64,000 nt of DNA from Rhizobium sp. Leaf371 (GTDB lineage Bacteria; Pseudomonadota; Alphaproteobacteria; Rhizobiales; Rhizobiaceae): the NCBI RefSeq assembly GCF_001424045.1, contig NZ_LMQB01000001.1, positions 160,083 through 224,082 of the forward strand, read 5' to 3'. How positions within the stretch are numbered: position 1 is the stretch's first letter; every line of letters begins with the position of its first letter. The position numbers were made by a program, and so were the translations under genes. The notes beneath the pieces are model-generated. The model made no database searches, was not told where the DNA came from, and was given only the letters and a program-made list of their open reading frames with translations. Below, one piece after another: positions 43,788-52,387 of this stretch.

Positions 43788-43961
43788 ATGATGCGAACGT
43801 CGAAACAGGTCCTGCACGTACCCCAAGCCCGGTATTCTCACGCCCGCTATTCTGAGGCTGCATCGACTGCGGTCATGCCCGGCTTCCATGCCGTGCTGCG
43901 CACGCTGACGCTGGTCGCCGCCTTTGCGTTTATCGGAGCCTGCGTTTTCGGCGCCATCTGA
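43788..43961 (+). CDS. 57-residue single-span membrane protein
   Basis: Small protein with a polar N-terminal half (MMRTSKQVLHVPQARYSHAR) and one C-terminal hydrophobic helix (TLTLVAAFAFIGACVFGAI), so probably tail-anchored in the inner membrane. A perfect GGAGG ribosome-binding site ends 2 nt before the first ATG and 5 nt before the second, so translation may start at the second Met. A strong hairpin follows 26 nt after the stop, and a tandem direct repeat lies upstream: promoter element, ribosome-binding site, frame and terminator are all in place. No family recognised. Confidence 0.65.
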   Translation: MMRTSKQVLHVPQARYSHARYSEAASTAVMPGFHAVLRTLTLVAAFAFIGACVFGAI

Positions 43962-43986
43962 GCGCCCCGCTTCTCGTCTGACCATT

Positions 43987-44027
43987 CGAAAACCGGATCG
44001 CGGCATCCCGTCGCGGTCCGGTTTTCG
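43987..44027. terminator. Bidirectional terminator between small membrane protein and aminotransferase
   Basis: Sixteen-base arms (CGAAAACCGGATCGCG and CGCGGTCCGGTTTTCG) pair with one mismatch around a 9-nt loop. The stem carries AAAA on one side and TTTT on the other, typical of intrinsic terminators that serve two convergent genes; both stops lie within 30 nt. Confidence 0.85.
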
Positions 44028-44041
44028 CGTTTGGGGGGTCG

Positions 44042-45220
44042 TCAGATGCCGGGCAGTTTGAACGCTTCGAGGCGCTGCCGCAGGAGGCCGATGGTTTCGA
44101 CGTCGGCATTGGCAAAGGCGAACCGCAGGAAACCTTCCTGGATCTCGCCGAAGTAATCGCCCGGAAGGCAGACGACGCCGGCGAGGGCTGCAAGCTTGGC
44201 CGCGACGAATTCGGCGCTGATGTCGGGGTAGGGGTGGCGAATATAGGCGAAATAGGCGCCGATCGATTCGATTTTCCAGCCCTGAAGGCCTTCCATCACC
44301 GCCCGCATGGCCGCACTTCGGCGACCGATCTCGCGTCGGTTCTCCGCGCGCCATTCGGCAAGCGAGGGGATGGCTTTCACCAGGGCGATCTGGCCGGCGC
44401 GGGGCGCGCAGATCTGCAGGTTGTCCATGATCTTGGCGATCTGCTGGATCATCTGAACGCCGCCGGTGATGGCGCCGAGGCGGTGGCCGGGAATGCAGTA
44501 GGACTTCGAGAAACTGTAGAGGCTGACGAAATGGCTCTGCCAGCCTTCCCGCGAGAAGATATCGTGTGGCGGTGCGGCGATGTCGTCGAGGAAGTCGCGA
44601 TAGGTCTCGTCGAGGATCAACCAGATGCCTTTGGTGCGGCAGAGGTCGAAAATCTCCGCAAGGCGGTCCGCGGGATAGACGGCACCTGTGGGGTTGTTCG
44701 GCGAGACCAGCGCGAGCGCCCGCACGCGCGGGTGCAGCGAGGCCTCGATGGACTCAATGTCCGGCACGAACTGGCCGGCGGCATCGCAGGGCACGAGATC
44801 GACGTTGATGCCGAGCATCGACAGCGTGGTCTCATGGTTGAAATAATAGGGGTTGGTCATCAGAACCGTGTCGCCGGCCTCGGCCAGTGCGATGACGGCC
44901 GCGACGAAGGCCTGGTTGCAGCCCGCGGTGATCTGGACATGGCGGGACGTCAGCGGCGCGCCATAGAGGTCCGCGACATGTGCCGCATAGGCGGTGCGGA
45001 GCGGCATCTCCCCTTCGATCGGACCATAGCCGGCTGCCTGCGTGGACGATGCGGCTTCGCCGAGCCAGGTCAGCATGTCGGCGTGCGGCGGATAGCCGGG
45101 CACGGCCTGGCTGAGGTCGAGCAGCGGGCCGAGCCCGCCATCATAGCCCTGAGCCCAGGCGGCGACCGAGGGGATGGGCGGTGGCGACAGCCGGGCGACC
45201 AGCGGGTTGAATTTCGGCAT
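44042..45220 (-). CDS. PLP-dependent class I/II aminotransferase
   Basis: 392-residue fold-type I aminotransferase. ITAGCNQAFVAAVIAL binds the cofactor phosphate region; SPNNPTGAVYP carries the conserved Asn; LDETYRDF holds the Asp that pairs with the pyridine nitrogen; the Schiff-base Lys is in YSFSKSYCIPGHRLGA; and the C-terminal Arg region follows. AGGAA 7-8 nt before the ATG at 45220 selects this start over upstream open sequence. It belongs to the aspartate/aromatic aminotransferase-like group; the amino donor cannot be told. Confidence 0.87.
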   Translation of the reverse strand: MPKFNPLVARLSPPPIPSVAAWAQGYDGGLGPLLDLSQAVPGYPPHADMLTWLGEAASSTQAAGYGPIEGEMPLRTAYAAHVADLYGAPLTSRHVQITAGCNQAFVAAVIALAEAGDTVLMTNPYYFNHETTLSMLGINVDLVPCDAAGQFVPDIESIEASLHPRVRALALVSPNNPTGAVYPADRLAEIFDLCRTKGIWLILDETYRDFLDDIAAPPHDIFSREGWQSHFVSLYSFSKSYCIPGHRLGAITGGVQMIQQIAKIMDNLQICAPRAGQIALVKAIPSLAEWRAENRREIGRRSAAMRAVMEGLQGWKIESIGAYFAYIRHPYPDISAEFVAAKLAALAGVVCLPGDYFGEIQEGFLRFAFANADVETIGLLRQRLEAFKLPGI

Positions 45221-45501
45221 GGGTTCGTTCCTGTATGTGCTGGTCGGCCGGTCGGGAGGCGGTCGTGGATCAGCATCGAGACATATTGCGCCCGGAGCGT
45301 TCGGGGAGAATGGTGGCTGATTTGAGCCGGAAGCGGGTCCGGGTGCGTGTGGGGCGATTTGTCGCACAATTCCAGAAGCCGGAGCCGAAGCCAAGGGCAA
45401 AAGGCACCGGACGGTCCCGAGCCTCCCCGATGTTTTGCGACGCGGAGGAAACCGTTCCGCCGGGAGATCCGTATCGTCTCCAGAACTGAATGGAGATGAT
45501 C

Positions 45502-46041
45502 ATGACGATCGCATCGACAACCGTTTTTGCCGCCACCCTCGCAGCGGCGCTCCTTTCCGCATCGGGCGGTGCCTTTGCCCAGACGCCGAGCCGCACGGGT
45601 CCCCTGCGCGAGACCGTGATGGAGCGGTTTTTCCGGGGTCAGACGCAGGCCGAGGGCACCTTTCGCGCCATCAACGGCACCCGGCGGGACCTCGATATCG
45701 CGCTGCGCGGCACGGTGACGAAGACCGGGCTGACGCTGCGCGAGGACATCCGTTATGCGGACGGCGCCAAGGAGCGAAAGACCTGGCACTTCGTGCGCAC
45801 CGGACCTGCAACCTATAGCGGGACGCGCGAAGACGTCATCGGCGGCACGACGGTGCGCGTGGATGGCAATGTGGTGCGGTTCAACTATCTCGTGGATCTC
45901 GATCCCGGCCCGAAGCAGGACCTCTATCGCTTCTTCGACACGCTGACCTTCGCACGCGACGGCAAGACCATGACGAACACGGCCATGGTGTGGAAGACGA
46001 TCCTGCCCGTCGCGCGGGTCAAGATCGATTTCCGCAAATAA
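45502..46041 (+). CDS. Exported DUF3833 family protein
   Basis: 179-residue protein with a signal peptide (MTIASTTVFAATLAAALLSA, cleavage near AFAQ). The mature part matches DUF3833: ERFFRGQTQAEGTFRAINGT, ALRGTVTKTGLTLREDIRYA, YSGTREDVIGG and VWKTILPVARVKIDFRK. A lipocalin-like beta-barrel is likely. No Cys follows the signal, so it is not a lipoprotein, unlike many members. Two in-frame ATGs lie within 12 nt upstream; TGGAG at normal spacing favours the one chosen. Confidence 0.82.
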   Translation: MTIASTTVFAATLAAALLSASGGAFAQTPSRTGPLRETVMERFFRGQTQAEGTFRAINGTRRDLDIALRGTVTKTGLTLREDIRYADGAKERKTWHFVRTGPATYSGTREDVIGGTTVRVDGNVVRFNYLVDLDPGPKQDLYRFFDTLTFARDGKTMTNTAMVWKTILPVARVKIDFRK

Positions 46042-46061
46042 CCGAGGTCGGCGCGCTTCGC

Positions 46062-47675
46062 CTACGGCGCCGGCCGTCCGGAAAGACTGTCCAGCCAGCC
46101 GGCGATCGTGCCGGCGTCGTCCGGCGACAGTTCGTGGCCGGCGGGAAGCGTGACCACGGTCGTGCGCGCGCCGGCCTCCGACAACGCCTTGACCTGGGCC
46201 GGCCGATAGCCGTCGAAGCTGTCGGTCGCGCCGGAGACGACGAGCACGTCGCTGCCGGAGAGGTCCGCGGCCGGCACCGTTTCGAGCGGCATCATGCTGC
46301 GCAGAAGGATGGCGCGGCGGATGAGCCCCGGCTGCAGGAACATCGTCGCCGCGATCATGTTGGCGCCGTTGGAATAGCCGAGGAACGCGGCGCGCGCGAG
46401 ATCGATGCCGTAGCCGGACGCCGCGCCCTCGACGAAGCCCGCGAGCGCTTCCGCCTCGCTGGCGATATCCGCCTGATCGAATGTCATCTCGCCCAGCCGC
46501 CGGTAGAAGCGCGGTGCGCCTTCCTCGAGGCTGCGCCCGCGCAGGGCGACCAGCAGCGCATGCGGCGCCGCCTTGCGGGCGAGCGGCAGGAGGCTCAGCT
46601 CGTTGGCGCCGCTGCCATGCAGCAGGAACAGCGTGGTGCCGTCCGGCGCGTCGGCCTGATGCAGGCGATGGATGAACGGCAGCTCTCGCGCCGCAAACCG
46701 CTCCTCGCCGGGAAGGCCGAACTGCGGCAGGAGGACGGTGATGTCCTCGTCGGGTCCGTCTTTCGTCTGTCCGGGCACGAACAGCCGGGTTCCGAGCGTG
46801 GCTTCGTCCTCGTCGATCATCATTCCCGGCCCGTCGGTCGCGATCTCGATCAGGCTGCCGCCGGGTTCGCGAACGTAGAGCGAGAAGAAGTAGGTGCGGT
46901 CATGCACCGGCGTCGGGCCGGCATGCTCCGCGCCCAGGCGGTCCCGCGACGCCTTCACGGCGGCGCGATCGGGTGCCCGCACCGCGATGTGGTCGATCGT
47001 GCCGGTGCCGGGTGCGGACGTCCAGAAGCCGGTGGCGTCGCGCACGTCGATGACGTCGCCCGCATCCGAGCGCAGACGCTCGATCGTTTCAGTCCGCTCG
47101 CTCGACCGGAACCCGGTATGGCGCTGCAGGAAGGCGGATGTTTCCGCGGCATGGCTCGTGAGGATGGTGGCGCCGCGCAGGGCGCGGATGGCGTCTTCGG
47201 GCGGGATGCCGGGCGTATAGGCCGGATGTCCGCCCGGAACCGCCGTCGTTCCCACGAGCTTGACGATGACGCCGTCCGGATCCTTCAGACGCAGGACGGG
47301 TTCGCCGAATTCCGGTGCCGGGCCGGACACCGGCACGAGGTAGCGGAGCGCACGCTGCAGCCAGAAGCCGATCGATCCCGGCGCGATGGCAAGGGCGATC
47401 TCGCTCGGCTGGCCTTCGCCGACGCGGCCGGGACCGCCGTCCTCCCAGACGAGAAAGGTTACGAGCGAGCCGGGCGAACCGGTGCTGTCGCCATATAAGA
47501 GGTGCAGCTGTGCCGTGTCCTCGAAGCCGGCGGTGCGCTTGACGAGGCGCAGGCCGAGGAAGCCGGCGTAGAAATCGACATTCGCCTGCACCTTGCGGGT
47601 GATGAGCGTGATGTGGTGCAGGCCGCTGGTGCCGTGCGGGGCCTCGCGGCCGGGTTCCGTGGGGGTCTCTGTCAT
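46062..47675 (-). CDS. Fused ring-cleaving dioxygenase (MhqO-like) and carboxylesterase (MhqD-like)
   Basis: 537-residue cytoplasmic protein made of two enzymes. Residues 1-310 are two glyoxalase/VOC modules of the MhqO type: GLHHITLITRKVQANVDFYA, IDHIAVRAPDRAAV and EPGGSLIEIATDGPG carry the metal-binding His/Glu. Residues 330-537 are an alpha/beta-hydrolase with LLHGSGANELSLLPLA, nucleophile GYSNGANMIAA, an acid in SGATDSFDGY and PAGHELSPDD for the His. In Bacillus the separate MhqO and MhqD proteins protect against hydroquinones. The gene sits 10 nt after an SDR, probably in one operon. Confidence 0.87.
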   Translation of the reverse strand: MTETPTEPGREAPHGTSGLHHITLITRKVQANVDFYAGFLGLRLVKRTAGFEDTAQLHLLYGDSTGSPGSLVTFLVWEDGGPGRVGEGQPSEIALAIAPGSIGFWLQRALRYLVPVSGPAPEFGEPVLRLKDPDGVIVKLVGTTAVPGGHPAYTPGIPPEDAIRALRGATILTSHAAETSAFLQRHTGFRSSERTETIERLRSDAGDVIDVRDATGFWTSAPGTGTIDHIAVRAPDRAAVKASRDRLGAEHAGPTPVHDRTYFFSLYVREPGGSLIEIATDGPGMMIDEDEATLGTRLFVPGQTKDGPDEDITVLLPQFGLPGEERFAARELPFIHRLHQADAPDGTTLFLLHGSGANELSLLPLARKAAPHALLVALRGRSLEEGAPRFYRRLGEMTFDQADIASEAEALAGFVEGAASGYGIDLARAAFLGYSNGANMIAATMFLQPGLIRRAILLRSMMPLETVPAADLSGSDVLVVSGATDSFDGYRPAQVKALSEAGARTTVVTLPAGHELSPDDAGTIAGWLDSLSGRPAP

Positions 47676-47685
47676 GGTCGGTCTC

Positions 47686-48549
47686 CTACTGCCGCGCGCG
47701 GTCCTGCGTCAGATAGGTGCGGAACGCCTCGGCATGGTCGGGATGCCAGCGGGAGAGGGGCGGGCGGTTCTCGACGATGTCGCCGGCCGCCCAGAGAATG
47801 CGCTTTTCATCGAGTTCGCGGCTGACGTCGTTGTCGGGGCAGAGAATATAGAAATCGCCGCGCGCGATGCTGTCCATCATGAAGTCCACCGTCTGCTCCG
47901 GCGTCCAGGCCGCCTCCGGCTTGTCGGTGCGCCCCTTCGCGGTGAGCCCGGTATGGACAAAGCCCGGGATGAGCAGATGCGCGGCGATGCGGCACGCCGG
48001 CGTGTTGCGCAGCTCGTGTTCGAGCGCTTCGGAGAAGGCTTTGACGGCGGCCTTCGCAACATTGTAGGCGGGGTCTCCGGGCGGGGTGGTGATGCCCTGC
48101 TTGGAGCCGGTATTGATGATGAGGCCGGGCTCGCCATGCGCGATCATCGCGGGGCCGAAGACGCGCGTCCCGTTGATGACGCCGCCGAGATTGATGGCCA
48201 TCACGCGCTCCCAGTTTTCAAGCGGGCCGAACAGCGCACTGCCGGGCTGGATGCCGGCATTGTTCATCAGCACGTGGACCTTGCCGAATCGCTCGATCAC
48301 CTCTTCTTGCAGGGCTTCCAATGCTTCCAGCTCGGAGACGTCCGTTGCGCAGGCGAGCACGCCTTCGGCGCCGTGCGCAGAGGTTTCGGCGACGGCCCGG
48401 GCGGCCTCTGACAGACGCTCGCCCTTGCGGTCGGCGAGGACGACCTTCATGCCGAGGGAGGCAAAACGGTGCGCCGCGGCAAGGCCGATGCCCGAGGCGG
48501 CTCCCGTGACGACGGCGACGGCGTTGGCGGAGAAGGCGGCATGTGTCAT
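47686..48549 (-). CDS. Short-chain dehydrogenase/reductase
   Basis: 287-residue classical SDR: cofactor motif TGAASGIG (about 16-23), NNAG, catalytic Ser in NTGSKQGIT and Tyr-Lys in YNVAK. The C-terminal region after PGFVHTG is longer than in the minimal family, with an AWTPEQTVDFMMDSIARGDF segment found in members that act on larger substrates. It is the first gene of a two-gene unit with the dioxygenase-esterase fusion and may reduce a quinone or a ring-cleavage product; that is inferred from context. Confidence 0.86.
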   Translation of the reverse strand: MTHAAFSANAVAVVTGAASGIGLAAAHRFASLGMKVVLADRKGERLSEAARAVAETSAHGAEGVLACATDVSELEALEALQEEVIERFGKVHVLMNNAGIQPGSALFGPLENWERVMAINLGGVINGTRVFGPAMIAHGEPGLIINTGSKQGITTPPGDPAYNVAKAAVKAFSEALEHELRNTPACRIAAHLLIPGFVHTGLTAKGRTDKPEAAWTPEQTVDFMMDSIARGDFYILCPDNDVSRELDEKRILWAAGDIVENRPPLSRWHPDHAEAFRTYLTQDRARQ

Positions 48550-48571
48550 GTTCGGTCCGAAATCTGCGCCG

Positions 48572-48605
48572 CTATTAAAGAGGGCGCGGTTAGCAAATTT
48601 AATAG
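48572..48605. promoter_or_regulatory. Inverted repeat in divergent SDR / Crp-Fnr promoter region
   Basis: CTATTAAA and TTTAATAG form a perfect 8-bp inverted repeat separated by 18 bp, in an AT-rich island between the divergent SDR and Crp/Fnr genes, 23 nt from the SDR start. Candidate operator. It is not a canonical FNR box. Confidence 0.5.
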
Positions 48606-48748
48606 TGTCGCCCGCGAAAGTAGGTAAGGAGGAGGCTCAAGTCCATCCTCTTGCTTCTGCCTGCCTTTTCCTGTTCCTTCAGCGCCAGACCGTCTTTCCG
48701 AGCCGACATCCTCTCCCGCCATTCATCCGTCTCTCTCTTCGAGTCCCA

Positions 48749-49504
48749 ATGTATCCCCCGAGAACGCGCAATAGCCGGCAGACGCCGTGCGACCAATGCC
48801 CCCTGCGTCATTTGCCGACGTTCCGCGAATTTCAGCCCGAGGAACTCGCTTTCGTCTCACATTTCAAGACGGGCGAACTTTCGGTCGATGCGGGAACCAC
48901 CGTGCTGGTCGAGGGCAGCCACAGCGCGCACCTGTTTACGGTGCTGTCCGGCTGGGGCTTTCGCTACAAGATGATGGGGGACGGCCGACGGCAGATTCTC
49001 AATTACATCATGCCGGGCGACCTCGTCGGCCTGCAGGGCAGCCTGATGGGGGAGATGAAGCATTCGGTGGAAGCCCTGTCGGCCCTGACGCTGTGCGTGT
49101 TCGAGCGCGAACGGCTCGGTCAGGTCTACCGCAATCATCCCGATCTCGCCTTCGACGTGACCTGGATCGCGTCGCAGGAGGAGCGGATCCTGGACGAACA
49201 TCTGCTCAGCATCGGACGCCGCACGGCGCTGGAACGCGCGGCCTATCTGCTCTCGTTCCTCTCGCAGAGGGCGAATGCGTCCAATCTGTTCAAGGGGGAG
49301 CGCGTGTCGATCCCGCTGACGCAGCAGCATGTGGCCGACACTCTGGGGCTCTCGATCGTTCACACGAACAAGACGCTGAAGAAACTTGCGGAGCGCAATC
49401 TGATCCGCTGGGAGGATCGCGGTTGCGATGTCCTGGATGCCGAGGGCTTGATGCGCGTGGCCGACTGGGACGGGATCGAGGTCGTCCGGCGGCCGTTTAT
49501 CTGA
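48749..49504 (+). CDS. Crp/Fnr-family transcriptional regulator
   Basis: 251-residue regulator with a cyclic-nucleotide-type sensor roll (residues about 30-150) and a C-terminal winged helix-turn-helix (TQQHVADTLGLSIVHTNKTL). The N-terminus has a CDQC pair and a further Cys (LTLCVFERE) at the place of FNR Cys122, but only two of the three N-terminal Fe-S cysteines of FNR. It may sense redox or oxygen differently, or not at all. The start is set by the family N-terminus; the ribosome-binding site is weak. It is divergent from the SDR/dioxygenase pair, the likely target. Confidence 0.87.
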   Translation: MYPPRTRNSRQTPCDQCPLRHLPTFREFQPEELAFVSHFKTGELSVDAGTTVLVEGSHSAHLFTVLSGWGFRYKMMGDGRRQILNYIMPGDLVGLQGSLMGEMKHSVEALSALTLCVFERERLGQVYRNHPDLAFDVTWIASQEERILDEHLLSIGRRTALERAAYLLSFLSQRANASNLFKGERVSIPLTQQHVADTLGLSIVHTNKTLKKLAERNLIRWEDRGCDVLDAEGLMRVADWDGIEVVRRPFI

Positions 49505-49525
49505 CGGGTTTTTCGAAGCCTTGGT

Positions 49526-49693
49526 TCAGACGCCCGGAAGCGACGGAGTGCGAAGGGCAATGCGCTTCAGGATGAAGGCACGAATTCTTTCGCCAAAACT
49601 TTGTTTTTCCTCGGCAATCACCGTGTCGCCTTCATCGTGGCCGAACACGCTTCTGGCCGCTTGTTCCAGTCTTTCAATCTCGCTGGTCGTCAT
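49526..49693 (-). CDS. Small helical protein of unknown function
   Basis: 55-residue protein, acidic at the start (SEIERLEQAARSVFGHDEGD) and basic and hydrophobic at the end (RIRAFILKRIALRT), which could bind membrane or a partner as an amphipathic helix. GGAGG stands 5-6 nt before the ATG, which supports translation; an in-frame ATG 27 nt upstream does not have such a site. No named family recognised. Convergent with the Crp/Fnr gene. Confidence 0.55.
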   Translation of the reverse strand: MTTSEIERLEQAARSVFGHDEGDTVIAEEKQSFGERIRAFILKRIALRTPSLPGV

Positions 49694-50008
49694 GATTTCC
49701 TCCCATGTGCTCCCGCTCACCAGAATGCGCCTGAAGGGTTAAAAGTTCCAGTCCAGCGTAAGAACTTTCGAAAACACGCCGGTCACGTTCCGGTGTTTCG
49801 GAGACGTCTCGTTGCGGCTATAAGACCGGTCACTCGAGCGGGATTTCGATAGGTGGTCGGAGACGGCTGCTGACGGTATGTCTTATTTAAATGTGACCGG
49901 CGGCACTTGCCTTTACTGTTGAATTCGGGGACGTCGAATCATATTTGTGGATTGGGCAAGGGCGACAGCCTGTTAACGCCTGAACTGCCTCGCAACGAAT
50001 GGATCTTG
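49694..50008. other. Intergenic region before the second response regulator
   Basis: About 315 bp without a supported gene, AT-richer in its right half (TCTTATTTAAATGTGACC). It should contain divergent promoters for the 55-residue protein and the response regulator. Two GTTCC words occur, but neither is placed to form a general-stress (EcfG) promoter on the minus strand with normal spacing. Confidence 0.5.
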
Positions 50009-50434
50009 GTGCTGCGTTTGGAAACACTTTCGTCAATCAAACGCGTTCTCGTGCTGGAAGACAACTTCATCATCGCGATGGAGGCCGAGGATATCCTGCG
50101 GACGCTGGGCGTCGAGACGGTCGATATCGCCACGAATGTCACCCAGGCCAGGCAGCTCGTCGAGGAGCACGCTTTCGACTTCGCGCTTCTCGACGTCAAT
50201 CTCGGCAGCGAGACCAGCTTCGACTTCGCCAATATTCTCGTGGCCCGCGACACCCCGTTCGGCTTCGTCAGCGGCTATGGCGAAAGCGCGATGTTTCCCG
50301 GCAGCCACCGTGACCGGCCCCGCATCACCAAGCCGTTCAACGAGACATCGATGAGCCAGTTGCTCGCGTCCGTGTCCGGCGCGGATGGCGCGGGCGAGGC
50401 TTCCACCGAAGCCGCCTCTAAAGCATCGCGATAA
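50009..50434 (+). CDS. Single-domain response regulator
   Basis: 141-residue receiver with no output domain. VLVLEDNFIIAMEAEDIL gives the acidic pocket, ALLDVNLGSE the phospho-acceptor Asp, FVSGYGE the Ser and RITKPF the Lys. The start is uncertain: a GTG was chosen, but a TTG 9 nt later and a TTG about 100 nt earlier are open. The C-terminal 25 residues are Ala/Ser-rich. No kinase gene is adjacent; it resembles small receivers paired with HWE kinases. Its last 17 bases overlap the convergent DUF2793 gene. Confidence 0.83.
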   Translation: MLRLETLSSIKRVLVLEDNFIIAMEAEDILRTLGVETVDIATNVTQARQLVEEHAFDFALLDVNLGSETSFDFANILVARDTPFGFVSGYGESAMFPGSHRDRPRITKPFNETSMSQLLASVSGADGAGEASTEAASKASR

Positions 50435-51452
50435 GCACCTCCGTCCGGTCGCTGCCATAGGTGATCGTGGCGCTGCCCGTATAGGCCAGCCGCAGCACGT
50501 CCCCGGCTGTGAGCGCTGCGAGAGCGGTGACTGTCGCCGCATGACGGGACGAGGCACTCGAAAACTCCCGCAATGTCGCAATGGTCTGTGCGCCCGCCTT
50601 CACCGCGAGGGAGAACGTGCCGGCCGGCTGCACTTCCGCCTTCAGGATGACGAGATAGATGCCGGTTGCCGGCACGACGAGGCTTTGACCGCCACCTGCG
50701 ACCGAGGCGCCAAGCGCAAAGCCGCCCTGGGACACAGGCAGGGTCGCAAATCCGCTTTCGCTGCCGTCGGCCGGGGTGGATGTGCCGGTCGCCGTCGCCG
50801 CGCGGGCGATCGGCCTTTGCGGCAGTTGGACGCGACCGGCTCCGTCCACGCGCAGAGCCTCCTGCCAGACCGTGCCGTCGGCACTGGTCTTGATCGCGAA
50901 CGTATCCGCTCCGCTCAAGCCCATTTCCGCCCTTCCGGACCAGCCGCTCTGAAAGAGCAGGCTGGCGGTGTCGGTGGTCGTCGCCTTGTTGATCTTGAGC
51001 TGGTGGCCGTGGCCGGCATGGCTGAGCAGGGTCGCGTCTCCCGAGACGGCGAGGCGATTGACCTCGTCCGGCGTTGCGTTGACGCCGAGCCTCTGCAGAT
51101 CCGAAACGGCATCATAGGGCCGGAAGCCGGTGCCGTCATGGATGTGGAGGCGGGCGTCGCCGGTAAAGACGGCCCGCCAGCCGGGGCGGGGGGTGACGAA
51201 CGTCCAGGCCGCATCCTGCCACACGGCGATCGTCCCGGCCTGTCCGGTCCAGGCGTCGGTCGGCGTTGGTGCTGGCGCGACCTCGTAGCAGGCGCCTTCG
51301 ACAGGGCTTGCCGGAGGGTGCGACAGCCTTGCCGTTATCACCAGCTGCGTTACGGCATCCAGCCGCTGCAGCGCCTCATTGTGGGTGACGTGCTTCTGGG
51401 CCTGCGACGGCAGGATATAGGGCATTTCGAGGTTGGGGGTCGTCTCGCTCAT
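50418..51452 (-). CDS. DUF2793 domain protein (phage-tail-associated type)
   Basis: 344-residue protein. The N-terminal PYILPSQAQKHVTHNEALQR and DAWTGQAGTIAVWQDAAWTF are the DUF2793 signature, a family found in phage tails and gene transfer agents of alphaproteobacteria. The C-terminal 130 residues form a beta-rich domain (QGGFALGASVAGGGQSLVVP) like C1q/TNF-type receptor-binding knobs. AGGAG 6 nt before the ATG sets the start over one 6 nt upstream. No other phage gene is nearby. Confidence 0.83.
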   Translation of the reverse strand: MSETTPNLEMPYILPSQAQKHVTHNEALQRLDAVTQLVITARLSHPPASPVEGACYEVAPAPTPTDAWTGQAGTIAVWQDAAWTFVTPRPGWRAVFTGDARLHIHDGTGFRPYDAVSDLQRLGVNATPDEVNRLAVSGDATLLSHAGHGHQLKINKATTTDTASLLFQSGWSGRAEMGLSGADTFAIKTSADGTVWQEALRVDGAGRVQLPQRPIARAATATGTSTPADGSESGFATLPVSQGGFALGASVAGGGQSLVVPATGIYLVILKAEVQPAGTFSLAVKAGAQTIATLREFSSASSRHAATVTALAALTAGDVLRLAYTGSATITYGSDRTEVLIAML

Positions 51453-51610
51453 CGGCATCTCCTGTCGGGGGTGCCGCCAGTGTGCGCGAACGCGCGGCCG
51501 CGGGGAGGAGCGGGAGGTGATCGCGCTGATTTCAAACGGTTTTTGGCGTTGTTTCTCCCCGCAGTTCCAAGGTGTGAGACGCGGTGCGCATGCTCGGAGC
51601 GTGGGCGGCG

Positions 51611-52387
51611 TCAGGCCCGGCCGCGGGAGACGAAATAGGGATTTGCGAAATCCACGTCGTAGACCTGGTTGCGCTTGCCGTAGAAAAGGGGATTGCCGTC
51701 CATGGTCAGGGTTTCCCCGCCGGCTGCGCGCAGGACGGCATCGCCGGCCGCCGTGTCCCACTCCATCGTGCGGCTGAGGCGGGGATAGATGTCGGCGAGC
51801 CCTTCGGCGAGCAGGCAGAATTTCAGCGAGGAGCCGACCGATTCATAGTCGGTGACGCCGTGTTCCGCGAGATAGGCGATGGTTTCCGCGCTGTTGTGCG
51901 ACCGGCTGGCCAGCGCCACGATCCTGTCGCCGCGCTGGCGACAGCCGATGATGGTGGGGGCGCCGATATCCGTCTGGCCGGAGACGACGGATTTGCGTGC
52001 CCGGTTTCGTTCCGCGGCGTAGAGAATGCCGAGAGCGGGCGCGTAGACGACGCCGAAGGTCGGCGCGCCGTCCTCGATGAGGGCGATGTTGACCGTAAAA
52101 TCGTGATTGCGACCGACGAATTCCTTGGTGCCGTCCAAGGGATCGACGAGGAAGAAGGCGCGTCCGTCGATATCGGGAACGAGGCCTGCCGACGCGGCTT
52201 CCTCCGCGACCACGGGAATGTCCGGATAGGCACCCTTGAGATGCCGCAGGATGATGCGTTCAGCGCTTTCGTCCGCATCCGTGACCGGCGACGCATCCGC
52301 CTTGTAACGGACATCGCCGCCGACATTATAGACGTCGATGACCGCCCGCCCAGCCTCGACCGCCGCCCTCTCCAACACGTGCAACAT
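51611..52387 (-). CDS. cysQ: 3'(2'),5'-bisphosphate nucleotidase CysQ
   Basis: 258-residue magnesium-dependent phosphatase of the inositol-monophosphatase superfamily that converts PAP to AMP during sulfate assimilation. Metal motifs are complete: DADESAERII, VAEEAAS, FLVDPLDGTKEF and EWDTAAGDAVLRAAGG. The start MLHVLERAAVE fits the family; a longer frame is open upstream. There are no sulfate genes beside it. It follows the divergent amino-acid transporter promoter region. Confidence 0.9.
   Translation of the reverse strand: MLHVLERAAVEAGRAVIDVYNVGGDVRYKADASPVTDADESAERIILRHLKGAYPDIPVVAEEAASAGLVPDIDGRAFFLVDPLDGTKEFVGRNHDFTVNIALIEDGAPTFGVVYAPALGILYAAERNRARKSVVSGQTDIGAPTIIGCRQRGDRIVALASRSHNSAETIAYLAEHGVTDYESVGSSLKFCLLAEGLADIYPRLSRTMEWDTAAGDAVLRAAGGETLTMDGNPLFYGKRNQVYDVDFANPYFVSRGRA

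Noticed and set aside
49740-49800. General-stress (EcfG) promoter for the 55-residue protein
   Set aside because: GGAAC words exist on the minus strand, but no CGTT element follows at 16-17 bp.
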